Part shown: one piece after another, positions 56,184-64,000 of the stretch
How the letters are laid out: every line of letters begins with the position of its first letter
Position numbering within the stretch: the first letter of the stretch is position 1
From: Candidatus Thiodiazotropha endoloripes
GTDB lineage: Bacteria; Pseudomonadota; Gammaproteobacteria; Chromatiales; Chromatiaceae
Length of the DNA stretch: 64,000 nt
Assembly: GCA_001709035.1 (NCBI GenBank)
Contig: LVKA01000015.1
Coordinates: forward strand, 124,001 to 188,000
Reading direction: 5' to 3'
The notes under the pieces: generated by a model
The model's database searches: none
Seen by the model: only the letters and a program-made list of their open reading frames with translations
What the model was told of the DNA's origin: nothing
Translations under genes and position numbers: made by a program

Positions 56184-57230
56184 GTGAACTCAACACTTAC
56201 CAAAATCGCTACCAGCTTTGCAGCTCTATTGATCTCCTGCTCAGCGATAGCAGGTGATGATCGTGATGACAAATCCGAACGAGAGAGTAGCGACAGTTTT
56301 GCTTTCGCCATGATCGGTGACGTTCCCTATGGCGTAGCACCCTATAGTGACTATCCTGCGTTCGACAATCTGGTCAACAAGGTCAACCGCCAGAAAAAGC
56401 TGAAGTGGGTTATCCATACCGGTGATATCAAAAGCGGTGGAACTGAGTGTTCCGATGATCTGTTCTACGATCGGCTGGACCGCTACAACGCATTCAAAAA
56501 GCCTTTCATCTACACCCCTGGTGACAATGAGTGGACCGACTGTCATCGGGTCAACGCCGGTGAATACCAGCCGCTTGAAAGACTCGCAAAACTGAGAGAG
56601 GTATTCTTCTCCAATCCCGGCAAAACCATCGGTGACAAGACCATGTCTGTCGAGACCCAGGCTTGGACCTCAGGCTACGAGGAGTTTCCGGAAAATGTAC
56701 GCTGGAGTAAAAATGGTGTGATCTTCGCAGCCCTTCATGTAGTTGGCAGCAACAATGGTCTGAAAGCCTTTGATCCTGCCTCCTCAGCAGTCCGCGGTGA
56801 TGAGGATGATGCTGAAGCCTATCGTCGGATCGACGCGGCGGTACATTGGATCAATGACAGCTTCGACAAGGCGATTGAAGAGGATGCTCCCGGACTACTG
56901 TTCATGATGCAGGCCAATCCCATTCTGGAAGTCGGTTATGCCCTGCCACAAGGGGATGCCCTTACTGCAGCCAGAGAAGGTTTCAATGAGATCCTCACCA
57001 CCCTGGAACAACGTACACTGGAGTATGCCAAGCCGGTTGTTCTGGCACACGGTGACTCCCACTACTTCCGGGTGGACAAACCGGGACTGGTTGAAAATGG
57101 CTTTATCGGTAATTTCACCCGGGTGGAGAACTTTGGCTCAAGCCGGGTTCACTGGGTCAAAATCAGTGTAAACCCGAAATCGAAACAGGTCTTCAAGTTT
57201 CAGCCCATGATCATTGAAGAGAATCTATAA
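56184..57230 (+). CDS. Secreted metallophosphoesterase
   Basis: A 348-residue protein when started at GTG 56184, which has GGAG in front and begins directly with a signal peptide (NSTLTKIATSFAALLISCSAIAG). A longer frame upstream would bury the signal. The calcineurin-like core carries FAMIGDVPYG, VIHTGDIKSGG, PGDNEWTDC and VLAHGDSHYFRVD. It probably acts in the periplasm or outside. Divergent from phoX and within the phosphorus cluster, so a scavenging role is plausible. Substrate unknown. Confidence 0.85.
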   Translation: MNSTLTKIATSFAALLISCSAIAGDDRDDKSERESSDSFAFAMIGDVPYGVAPYSDYPAFDNLVNKVNRQKKLKWVIHTGDIKSGGTECSDDLFYDRLDRYNAFKKPFIYTPGDNEWTDCHRVNAGEYQPLERLAKLREVFFSNPGKTIGDKTMSVETQAWTSGYEEFPENVRWSKNGVIFAALHVVGSNNGLKAFDPASSAVRGDEDDAEAYRRIDAAVHWINDSFDKAIEEDAPGLLFMMQANPILEVGYALPQGDALTAAREGFNEILTTLEQRTLEYAKPVVLAHGDSHYFRVDKPGLVENGFIGNFTRVENFGSSRVHWVKISVNPKSKQVFKFQPMIIEENL

Positions 57231-57251
57231 ACTGATCGGCTGATCGCATGT

Positions 57252-57285
57252 TTCAGGGTATGGATCCATGCATCCATAGCCTGAA
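57252..57285. terminator. Inverted repeat between two convergent genes
   Basis: A 14-bp stem with one mismatch (TTCAGGGTATGGAT and ATCCATAGCCTGAA) and a six-base loop, 21 bp after the metallophosphoesterase stop. No T-run on either side, so the terminator role is a guess from its place between convergent genes. Confidence 0.45.
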
Positions 57286-57295
57286 CTGAGACAGA

Positions 57296-57592
57296 TCAGG
57301 ATTGCTTTTTCCGACCGATTTTGCGGTTGCCCAACCAGCTGATCAGAATATCCTCGGAAAACCTGAACAGCAGAAAAAACAGCATCGATACAATACCGGT
57401 GAGGATTAATTCAAAGGTCTGCCATAAAGCACCCTCACGTAGCGCAACCAGGCCGTAAGTTACGATGAAATCCCAATTCGCTGCAAGCAGTCGAAAGATG
57501 TTGATGGTCAAAAAGCCGAAGGCCAAAGCAGAGACAATTAACAGCAGGAAAGTCAGAATCGGCCGTTTCAGTAAATAGTCATGGATCGTCAT
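57296..57592 (-). CDS. Small inner-membrane protein of unknown function
   Basis: A 98-residue protein when started at ATG 57592 (TIHDYLLKRPILTFLLLIVS), which has GGAG seven bases upstream; starts at 57604 or 57637 are less well placed. Two hydrophobic segments are visible, about residues 10-35 and 60-80, and the C-terminus is basic (GNRKIGRKKQS). No family is recognised with certainty. It stands alone between convergent and upstream genes. Confidence 0.65.
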   Translation of the reverse strand: MTIHDYLLKRPILTFLLLIVSALAFGFLTINIFRLLAANWDFIVTYGLVALREGALWQTFELILTGIVSMLFFLLFRFSEDILISWLGNRKIGRKKQS

Positions 57593-57745
57593 GGTCTGCT
57601 CCATCAATCGTATTTCTTTTGTTTTTTTAATCCGCACCTGAGTCAGTTACCCTCCTCATCAGGCAATCTCTGACTTGGACTTTTGCCGGAATACCGGTTT
57701 GATCGGGAATAACCCTGAATTCCGTTTAAACTTCCGATATCCCTG

Positions 57746-59143
57746 CTACAGCTGCGCTGAATTCAAGACCAGCATTTTCTCGATCTGCATGTCACGGATT
57801 GTATGGGGTATGCCGCCTACCCCCAGTCCGGACTGACGCAATCCTGCAAAGGGCATACCGTCCACCCGAAAAGCTGTGTGATCATTGACCATTACCGCCG
57901 AGGCATCGATATTACGATAGACCATCATTGCTTTGTCGATATCCCGGGTGAAGACTGCTGCCTGGAAGGCATAGGGCAAACTATTGGCCTGCTGCAGGGC
58001 ACTCTCCAGTGAGTCGCTTTGGAAGACACAGACCACCGGTCCGAAGATCTCCTGTTGAGAGACTTTAGAGCGATGGGATGGGTTATAGATCACGGTTGGG
58101 CTGTAACAGTTGTTATCCAGCCTGCCTCCATCATTCAACCGCCGACCACCCTCAGCAACCGCCTCATCCACCCAACTTGCAACCCGCGCCATTTCAGCCG
58201 GTCTGATCAGTGGTCCAACCTCGGTCTCCAATGAAGCAGGATCGCCAACCTTCAATCCATCTGCAAGTTGCGCCAGTCGCTGACTGAACTCCTCAGCGAT
58301 ACCCGCCTCTGCAAAGACCCGCTGCACAGAGACGCAAACCTGCCCGGCATGGTAAAAACCGGCTTTCAGTACCGATGCGAGGGCTTTGTCAATGTCCGCA
58401 TCCTCAGCCAGAATCAGTGGTGCCACCCCACCATGTTCGAGGGCGCACCGGGTACCCGGGGCAAGCTTGGAACGTAACATCCAACCCACCTTTGCACTGC
58501 CGATGAAACTGAAAAAACCGACCCGTTGATCGGTCACCAGCCGCTCCGCAAGTTGCAGGCTTTCAGGCAGTACAAATTGAGCCCAGGGCTTGGGCAATCC
58601 CGCTTCGTGCAGCATATCGACAAACGACTTGCATGAGATCGGCGTGTCCTCGGCCGGTTTTACAATAACCGGACATCCTGCCGCCACCGCCGCTGCCACC
58701 TGATGCACAATCAGGTTCAACGGATGATTGAAGGCACTCACTGCTACGACCACGCCAATCGGTTCCTTTTGGGTAAAGGCCACTCTCTGGGCACCGGCCT
58801 GGGTACCATTGATCGGCACAACCTCCCCGGCTTCAGTACGAATGGTTTCAATTGCCAACTTGATGCCGTCAGCCGCCCGTTTCGCTTCCACAATCGAGTC
58901 GACCAATGGCTTACCCCCTTCCCGGGCGGCCTGCAGGGCCAGTGCATCGCAGCGCTCGGTCATCAACTGGGTAAGTCGCTCCAGTATCGCTACCCGCTCG
59001 TGCAGGGGTATCCAGGCCTGACGATTCCGATAACAGTCATAGGCCGTCTCCAGCGCCTGCTCAATCGCTCTGCTATCACTAAAAGGTATCTCTTCAAGCA
59101 GAGAGCCATCATAAGGGGAAGTCACCTTAAGGCTGGTGGTCAT
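57746..59143 (-). CDS. Aldehyde dehydrogenase family protein
   Basis: A 465-residue NAD(P)-dependent aldehyde dehydrogenase. VSAFNHPLNLIVHQVAAAVA and the VIVKPAEDTP NAD-binding segment lie in the first half. The general-base Glu is in RCALEHGG and the catalytic Cys in HAGQVCVSVQRVF. The end FAGLRQSGLGVGGI is usual. ATG 59143 with GAGGA nine bases before is preferred to a TTG at 59158. It lies 11 nt after the stop of the acetolactate-synthase-type gene, so both are one operon. The aldehyde handled is unknown. Confidence 0.9.
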   Translation of the reverse strand: MTTSLKVTSPYDGSLLEEIPFSDSRAIEQALETAYDCYRNRQAWIPLHERVAILERLTQLMTERCDALALQAAREGGKPLVDSIVEAKRAADGIKLAIETIRTEAGEVVPINGTQAGAQRVAFTQKEPIGVVVAVSAFNHPLNLIVHQVAAAVAAGCPVIVKPAEDTPISCKSFVDMLHEAGLPKPWAQFVLPESLQLAERLVTDQRVGFFSFIGSAKVGWMLRSKLAPGTRCALEHGGVAPLILAEDADIDKALASVLKAGFYHAGQVCVSVQRVFAEAGIAEEFSQRLAQLADGLKVGDPASLETEVGPLIRPAEMARVASWVDEAVAEGGRRLNDGGRLDNNCYSPTVIYNPSHRSKVSQQEIFGPVVCVFQSDSLESALQQANSLPYAFQAAVFTRDIDKAMMVYRNIDASAVMVNDHTAFRVDGMPFAGLRQSGLGVGGIPHTIRDMQIEKMLVLNSAQL

Positions 59144-59154
59144 ATATTTTTTCC

Positions 59155-60819
59155 TCAACTGGACAATGGACAGGGCTGGGTGATTTCACCAAGTCTTCGG
59201 GTCAGCTTCATATTCTCCCGGTAGTCGACCGGTGCAACAATCAAACTTGGACCGGTTTTTGAAAAAGCCGCTTCCAGGGTATCGGCAAACGCTTTGCTAT
59301 CGGTCACCCGATATCCATGCCAGCCAAAGGATTCCGCCAGCTGCAGCCAATCCGGATTATTGAACGCCAGATCGGTATGGCGCCCGAACTGACTCTCCTG
59401 CTTCCAGGCGATCAGTCCATAGGCGTGATCCTCCCAGACCAACATCACCAGATTGCAGTTGAGTCGCTTGGCCGTCTCCATCTCCTGAATATTCATCATG
59501 AATCCGCCATCGCCGGAAATTCCGACGATGCGTCTCTCCGGGGCGACCAGACTGGCGGCTATGGCGCCGGGCAAGGCGGCCCCCATGGAACAGAAACCAT
59601 TGGGTATCAGGCAAGTGTTGGGTTGATGGCAATGGTAGTGTCGGGCAATCCACATCTTATGGGCGCCCACATCGGACAACAGAATATCGTCCGGGCCCAG
59701 TACCTTTCGAACATCCCACAACATCTTCTGCGGACGCAGCGTCCCCTCTGTTTCATCATCCGCATGCATTGCCAACTCTTCCTGCATCAGCCGCCGCAGT
59801 TCCTGTTGTCTTGTGAGATCGAGACTGGGTACTCCCCGCTGTTCCAATCGTTCATTGATCATCCACAGGGTATGGGCCAGGTCACCCACCAACTCGACCT
59901 GGGGATGATAGTATTCATCCACTTCCGCAGGCAGAAAATCAGCGTGAATGATCGGCTTGTTTTTATGTGGATTCCACAATCTGGGATGGTATTCCACCAT
60001 GTCAAAACCCAGTGTCACCACCAGATCGGCCTCATCAATGGCAAAGGTGGGATAGTCTTTGCTACCGAGCCCGATGGTATAGAGACAGTAGTCCGCATCA
60101 AAATCCACAGCGCCTTTGGCCATGAACGTTGTGAGTACACCGATACCGGTCTTCTCACAAAAAATTCTCAACTGTTTGGCAGCGCGGCGACGAATCGCAC
60201 CGTTACCGGCGATGATCACCGGTCGTTTGGCATTTTTGAGTAAATCGAATGCCCGGTCGACAATCTTATCGTCAGCGACAGAGCGTCTGAATCGACGCGG
60301 CTCCAATGGCTCCGAATCGACTTCATGTTTGGCGATGTCTTCCGGTAACTCAATCAGCACCGCACCGGGTTTTTCCGTACGCGCAATACGCACCGCTTTG
60401 CGTACCACTTCCGGAATGGTAACCGCATTGTAGATACTGGTGGCCCACTTGGTGACCGGATTGAACATATCCACCACATCCATAATTTGATGAGACTCTT
60501 TATGTAAACGTTCAGTGGATCCCTGCCCGGTAAGCACCAGCATCGGTGCACGGTCCATGTTGGCATCGGCAACACCGGTGATCAGGTTGGTCGCACCCGG
60601 GCCAAGTGTCCCCAGGCAGACGGCGGGATTGCCGGTCAAACGACCATAGATCTCAGCCATGAATGCCGCACCCTGTTCATGACGGGTCAGAATGAATTTG
60701 ATCTTTTCAGATTTTTCCAGAGAGAGCATGAAGTCGGCGTTCTCCTCTCCAGGCACACCGAAGATATACTCGATACCCTCTTCCTCCAGACATTTTACGA
60801 TAAGGTCAGATGCTTTCAT
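59155..60819 (-). CDS. ThDP-dependent enzyme, acetolactate synthase large-subunit type
   Basis: A 554-residue ThDP enzyme. The activating Glu is in FGVPGEEN near residue 27, the ThDP motif is GISGDGGFMMN to N near residue 440, and the domain order Pyr-FAD/DHS like-PP is normal. The start KASDLIVKCLEEEGIEYIFG resembles catabolic AlsS proteins; a GTG four codons upstream is the alternative. It could form acetolactate from pyruvate or act on another 2-oxo acid. No small regulatory subunit gene is near, which argues against the anabolic IlvB. Co-transcribed with an aldehyde dehydrogenase. Confidence 0.87.
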   Translation of the reverse strand: MKASDLIVKCLEEEGIEYIFGVPGEENADFMLSLEKSEKIKFILTRHEQGAAFMAEIYGRLTGNPAVCLGTLGPGATNLITGVADANMDRAPMLVLTGQGSTERLHKESHQIMDVVDMFNPVTKWATSIYNAVTIPEVVRKAVRIARTEKPGAVLIELPEDIAKHEVDSEPLEPRRFRRSVADDKIVDRAFDLLKNAKRPVIIAGNGAIRRRAAKQLRIFCEKTGIGVLTTFMAKGAVDFDADYCLYTIGLGSKDYPTFAIDEADLVVTLGFDMVEYHPRLWNPHKNKPIIHADFLPAEVDEYYHPQVELVGDLAHTLWMINERLEQRGVPSLDLTRQQELRRLMQEELAMHADDETEGTLRPQKMLWDVRKVLGPDDILLSDVGAHKMWIARHYHCHQPNTCLIPNGFCSMGAALPGAIAASLVAPERRIVGISGDGGFMMNIQEMETAKRLNCNLVMLVWEDHAYGLIAWKQESQFGRHTDLAFNNPDWLQLAESFGWHGYRVTDSKAFADTLEAAFSKTGPSLIVAPVDYRENMKLTRRLGEITQPCPLSS

Positions 60820-61508
60820 GAGTTTTGCCACACTTTGTTTGTTGTTATAACCATATTAGTACCAATACCCATAGACGGCAGTAATCACTTTCAACAGTAG
60901 TATGAGCAAGTTGCTCACCAACTGATTTACATTACGGAGAGTTAAGCGGTCGACCCTGAGAGCCATCTGCTATAGATCTCGCATGTACCATGCCAACTGC
61001 ATTTGTCTGTACATGACTCATAGGCAAATTCAATTCATATCTATTGCTGACGACTGCCGTCTACTCAAACCCTATACTCAATTAATCACCGTACGGATTC
61101 ACTCATTGGCAATTTCCACATTCCGTTGTATGTTATTGCTCACCAATCAGAACCGGAACATACACTACTTTGGGGTAGTGGAAGTGTTCAGATCAAAGTA
61201 CGTGAAGTGAAACAAGACTCTGCCAAATAGACGGCCGGCAATGCTGACTGGCGCTTTTTCAGTCGAGCCCTGTAAGGCGGCAACGGGTTCTTATTCACAA
61301 CTCCGTACAGTTTCATCACAGAGTCACAATAAGATCAACAATCAAAAGATAACAATTCAGTAACATCGTTGAACAAAGAAAGGTCATGATGACTCGAACT
61401 GGCGGATTGTAAGGCGAGACATTATCCGCAATGGCACGGGTATTGCTGCCAGCCAAATATAACAACAATTATTTTTACATTAATATATACCAATCAAAGG
61501 ATACTCAG
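60820..61508. other. 689-bp gap upstream of the acetolactate-synthase-type and CBS genes
   Basis: No gene was accepted. At 61243-61262 the phrase GCTGACTGGCGCTTTTTCAG matches the inside of the MITE-like element in 19 of 20 bases, a likely remnant. The rest contains the two divergent promoters. The part 61430-61508 belongs to a longer reading frame of the CBS gene that lacks a ribosome site. Confidence 0.45.
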
Positions 61509-62015
61509 ATGGCATGTCGTGTAGGCAAACTTATCTCAGAGCCAGTCTCATCACTGGACCGTGATACAGACATATTGACCGCTTCCCGCTTCATGGCGGA
61601 TAACAACCTCGGCTCGCTGGTGGTGATGGATAAACAGCAGATCTCCGGTCTGTTTACCGAGCGGGACCTGCTGGTGCGCGTTATTGGTGCAGACCAGGAT
61701 CCGTCCGCACTAAAATTGAGCGATGTCTGTACAAAAAACCTGGTATCCGTCCACTACGACAGCTCCTGCGCCAATGCCATCAAACTGATGCGCAGCAACA
61801 AATGCCGGCGCCTGCTGATCTATAAAAACGATGAATTGCAGGGTCTGGTGAATATCTCCGATGTGGCCCATGCCCTCGCGGACCACAGTTCCGGTAAAAA
61901 CATGCTGGTGAATTTTGTTGGCGGCATCACCCTGATGGTGGTACTGATGGTCATCGGGGTATTGATTTCACACTTCCCCGATATGCTGCAACTGGCCGGC
62001 CACACGATGGACTGA
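61509..62015 (+). CDS. CBS-pair protein with a C-terminal membrane anchor
   Basis: A 168-residue protein. Two CBS motifs fill residues about 7-60 (ILTASRFMADNNLGSLVVMD) and 70-125 (NAIKLMRSNKCRRLLIYKND). A hydrophobic segment at about 135-157 (GGITLMVVLMVIGVLISHF) anchors it in the inner membrane. CBS pairs bind adenine nucleotides and often regulate partners. The ATG at 61509 with AAGGA upstream was chosen. No partner is evident. Confidence 0.85.
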   Translation: MACRVGKLISEPVSSLDRDTDILTASRFMADNNLGSLVVMDKQQISGLFTERDLLVRVIGADQDPSALKLSDVCTKNLVSVHYDSSCANAIKLMRSNKCRRLLIYKNDELQGLVNISDVAHALADHSSGKNMLVNFVGGITLMVVLMVIGVLISHFPDMLQLAGHTMD

Positions 62016-62076
62016 TCCACGGCTGCGAACCCTCACGCCTGCCAACAATTAGAACCGGGTTATGGCTGACTGACAA

Positions 62077-62098
62077 TTAAATCAAACGTTTGATTTAA
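62077..62098. promoter_or_regulatory. 22-bp perfect palindrome upstream of the CecR-type regulator
   Basis: TTAAATCAAAC and its exact complement meet without a spacer. It lies 51 bp before the regulator start, the expected place of a TetR-family operator. A self-repressor role is inferred. Confidence 0.75.
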
Positions 62099-62148
62099 AT
62101 TTTATTCGGAACTATACTTCCTGCTCCATCGAACAGGCCCCGACTCCC

Positions 62149-62826
62149 ATGTCCACCACCCCCGCTGAAAGCCAGAATGACACCCGAACCCGTCTGTTGA
62201 ATGCGGCACTGCAGGCCTTCGGCAGTCGGGATTATGATGGCGTCAGCACCCGGGAAATCGTGGAGATGGCAGACGCCAACATCTCCGCCATCTCCTACCA
62301 TTTCGAGCACAAGCAGGGCCTCTACCACGCCACTGTCGCCTACCTTTCCGAGATTCTCAAAGCCGGCATTGCAGAGCAGCTGGATTCGCTGGAGCCCTGG
62401 CTGAAGCAGGCTTCAGCGGAAGATTGTGGAGAAAAGGCCTGTCAGTTTTTAGCCCATTTTTTCGAGCATATTCTGCTGGGTGAGGTCGGCAAACATGCAC
62501 CGGGGATAATCTTCCGCGAGCAGAACCGGCCAACCGAAGCGTATCAGATTCTGTTTGAAAATCTGCTCGGCCCGATGCACAAATCCCTGGCTCAACTGGT
62601 CGCCAAATACCGTGGGCAATCTGCACAGGATCCCCAGGTTCTGTTTATGGTCCACAGCCTGCTGGGTCAGACTGTGATCTTCAGAATTGCCCAGACCACC
62701 CTGCTGAAAATTCTTAAACGGAAACGATACAGCCGGGAAAACATCAACGCCATCAAACGCCAGCTTGGAGCTCAGTGCCGTGCCATTCTCGACACTCAGC
62801 CGATCACCAACCATAGTAATCATTAA
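62149..62826 (+). CDS. TetR family regulator, CecR (YbiH) type
   Basis: A 225-residue regulator. The TetR helix-turn-helix lies at about residues 12-58 (TRLLNAALQAFGSRDYDGVS, TREIVEMADANISAISYHFE). The C-terminal part, with AQFLAHFFEHILLGE-like helices and FREQNRPTEAYQILFENL, matches the CecR/CerR C-terminal domain. E. coli CecR represses an efflux operon with HlyD-type and ABC or RND proteins. Here an RND/HlyD adaptor gene begins 33 nt downstream, and a perfect palindrome lies upstream. Confidence 0.92.
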   Translation: MSTTPAESQNDTRTRLLNAALQAFGSRDYDGVSTREIVEMADANISAISYHFEHKQGLYHATVAYLSEILKAGIAEQLDSLEPWLKQASAEDCGEKACQFLAHFFEHILLGEVGKHAPGIIFREQNRPTEAYQILFENLLGPMHKSLAQLVAKYRGQSAQDPQVLFMVHSLLGQTVIFRIAQTTLLKILKRKRYSRENINAIKRQLGAQCRAILDTQPITNHSNH

Positions 62827-62859
62827 CCGTCCCACAGATAGAGAGAGTCACTGAACACC

Positions 62860-64000
62860 ATGACTGATCATAAATCAATTTGGCGCAAACTCCTGGTCAT
62901 CCCCCCGATTCTGCTTGGGATCGGTGTATTGATGGTGATGGTTGGCAACAAGCAGCCACCCGTGACCAGCGAGGCTGGTGAACCGACAAAGCGGGTACGG
63001 GTTGTTGAGGCTCCGCAGTTGGCATTGACCCCGGTCGCCGAAGGCTACGGCACCATTCAGCCAGCCAGAGTCTGGTCGGGCGTGGCTCAGGTCTCCGGTC
63101 GTATCGTGGAACTCCACCCGAGGTTGAGGAACGGTGAGATCATCACCAAGGAGACCTTGCTGCTGAAGATCGATCCGGTGGATTATGAACTCAATCTGGC
63201 TCAGGTCTCCGCAGAGCTGGCTGAACTGAAGATTGAAGAGAACAACGCCAAAGCCTCACTTTCAATTGAGGAACGCAGTCTGAAGATCGCCCAGCGGGAG
63301 CTGCAGCGCATCACCAAACTGACCGCAAAAGGGACCGCCTCACAGAGTGATCTGGATAACGCGGAACGGAATCTCCTGAACAACCGTAACGCAGTCCAGA
63401 ATGTGAAAAACAACCTGGCCCTGCTGCCCACCAAACTTAAGGTACTCGAAGCGAAAAAGCGCCAGGCGGAACGGGATCTGGAAAACACCAGCGTCTATGC
63501 CCCCTTCAATATGCGAGTCGCTGACATGGGAATCGAAATCGACCAGTTTGTCAGCAAGGGCGGTCTGTTGCTAGCGGGTGACGAGGTGGACCGGGTGGAG
63601 GTGGTGGCCCGTTTTCCCATGTCGTCCCTACGTCGTCTGTTCATCGGACGGGACGTCTCTGAGTTTGAGATGCTGGGGGGCAGTCTGGCCGAAGCGGTGG
63701 CCTTTGAGCCATTGCTGAGGCTCGACCTGGGAACCACCATAGCCGAATGGCAGGCGGAGTTTGTCCGCTTCAGTGACAAGGTCGATCCGGACACCCGCAC
63801 CATGGGTGTCGTGGTGGCGGTGGATCGACCCTTCGAAAAAGTCATACCGGGACAACGCCCGCCCCTATCCAAGGGGATGTTCGTGCAGGTACTGCTGAAA
63901 GGCAAAACCCAGGCAGACCGTATCATCCTGCCCCGCTCCACCATCAGGAACGGTGTCGTCTATCTGGCGGACGAGAACAATCGGTTACAGCGCCAACCGG
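62860..64000 (+). CDS. Efflux periplasmic adaptor (HlyD/RND-type), 3' end outside window
   Basis: The frame is open from ATG 62860 to the end of the window, 380 codons. An N-terminal membrane anchor (LLVIPPILLGIGVLMVMVG) precedes the lipoyl half-motif GYGTIQPARVWSGVAQVSGR, a long coiled-coil hairpin (about residues 105-205, AELAELKIEENNAKASLSIE and onward), the second lipoyl part ENTSVYAPFNMRVADMGIEI and beta-barrel domain. This is a membrane-fusion protein linking an inner-membrane pump to an outer-membrane channel. The pump gene likely follows beyond the window. Regulated probably by the CecR-type repressor. Confidence 0.9.
   Translation, partial: MTDHKSIWRKLLVIPPILLGIGVLMVMVGNKQPPVTSEAGEPTKRVRVVEAPQLALTPVAEGYGTIQPARVWSGVAQVSGRIVELHPRLRNGEIITKETLLLKIDPVDYELNLAQVSAELAELKIEENNAKASLSIEERSLKIAQRELQRITKLTAKGTASQSDLDNAERNLLNNRNAVQNVKNNLALLPTKLKVLEAKKRQAERDLENTSVYAPFNMRVADMGIEIDQFVSKGGLLLAGDEVDRVEVVARFPMSSLRRLFIGRDVSEFEMLGGSLAEAVAFEPLLRLDLGTTIAEWQAEFVRFSDKVDPDTRTMGVVVAVDRPFEKVIPGQRPPLSKGMFVQVLLKGKTQADRIILPRSTIRNGVVYLADENNRLQRQP

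Overview
The window is bacterial, about half G+C, and reads as a gammaproteobacterium. Gene content and order (recA, recX, alaS, csrA, tRNA-Ser(GCU), with mutS nearby; xerD next to dsbC; icd; csrA-type RNA control) fit the class. The style recalls Chromatiales-like sulfur bacteria such as the Sedimenticola/Thiodiazotropha group, but that placement is inference. No CRISPR array, rRNA or intact insertion sequence was seen.

Layout. 0-4 kb: the end of a monothiol glutaredoxin, a BolA protein and a flavodoxin, then a minus-strand set of small enzymes (NYN nuclease-like, NADAR, YjbQ, HAD-IIA phosphatase). 3.9-4.6 kb: tandem 163-bp repeats that each end in a copy of the tRNA-Ser 3' end, facing the intact tRNA-Ser. 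4.7-14.7 kb: the conserved block csrA, lysC, alaS, recX, recA, interrupted by a divergent MFS/LysR pair, then thpR and pncC. 14.7-22.8 kb: one tightly overlapping minus-strand operon of nine genes, dgkA first and an amphi-Trp protein last. It contains an HprK-related kinase, a RimK-like ATP-grasp enzyme, a PhoU-kinase fusion, a SixA-NUDIX fusion, a second NUDIX protein, a histidine phosphatase and a metallophosphoesterase. This resembles the uncharacterised 'GAK' (ATP-grasp, amphi-Trp, HprK-like kinase) system, enlarged with phosphatases. 22.8-25 kb: a divergent pair recognisable as plcP and a glycosyltransferase, the phosphate-starvation lipid-remodelling pair. A four-unit Pho-box-like repeat lies between it and dgkA.

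25-33 kb is an accessory island. Decayed IS91-type transposase remnants lie at both ends and in the middle. It carries an outer-membrane MetA-type protein, a membrane c-di-GMP phosphodiesterase with a broken GGDEF site, hipBA, and fragments of a helicase and an antitoxin. 33-44.8 kb returns to backbone: cupin, mutS, dodecin, a PilZ protein, FHA and PP2C phosphatase genes, a 271-bp MITE-like element, dsbC, a YajQ protein, xerD, YcgN, DUF3549 and icd.

45-57 kb is a cluster of secreted phosphorus-scavenging or degradative proteins: PhoD, a beta-propeller lipoprotein, a patatin lipoprotein, a large extracellular nuclease with two catalytic domains, PhoX and a metallophosphoesterase. Pho-box-like sites occur here too. 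57-64 kb holds a small membrane protein, an aldehyde dehydrogenase paired with a ThDP-dependent acetolactate-synthase-type enzyme, a membrane CBS protein, and a CecR-type regulator followed by an RND efflux adaptor that runs off the end.

The main biological theme is phosphorus: lipid phosphate release (plcP), DAG recycling (dgkA), secreted phosphatases and nuclease, and a large unexplained phosphotransfer operon whose first gene shares its upstream region with the Pho-box-like repeat.
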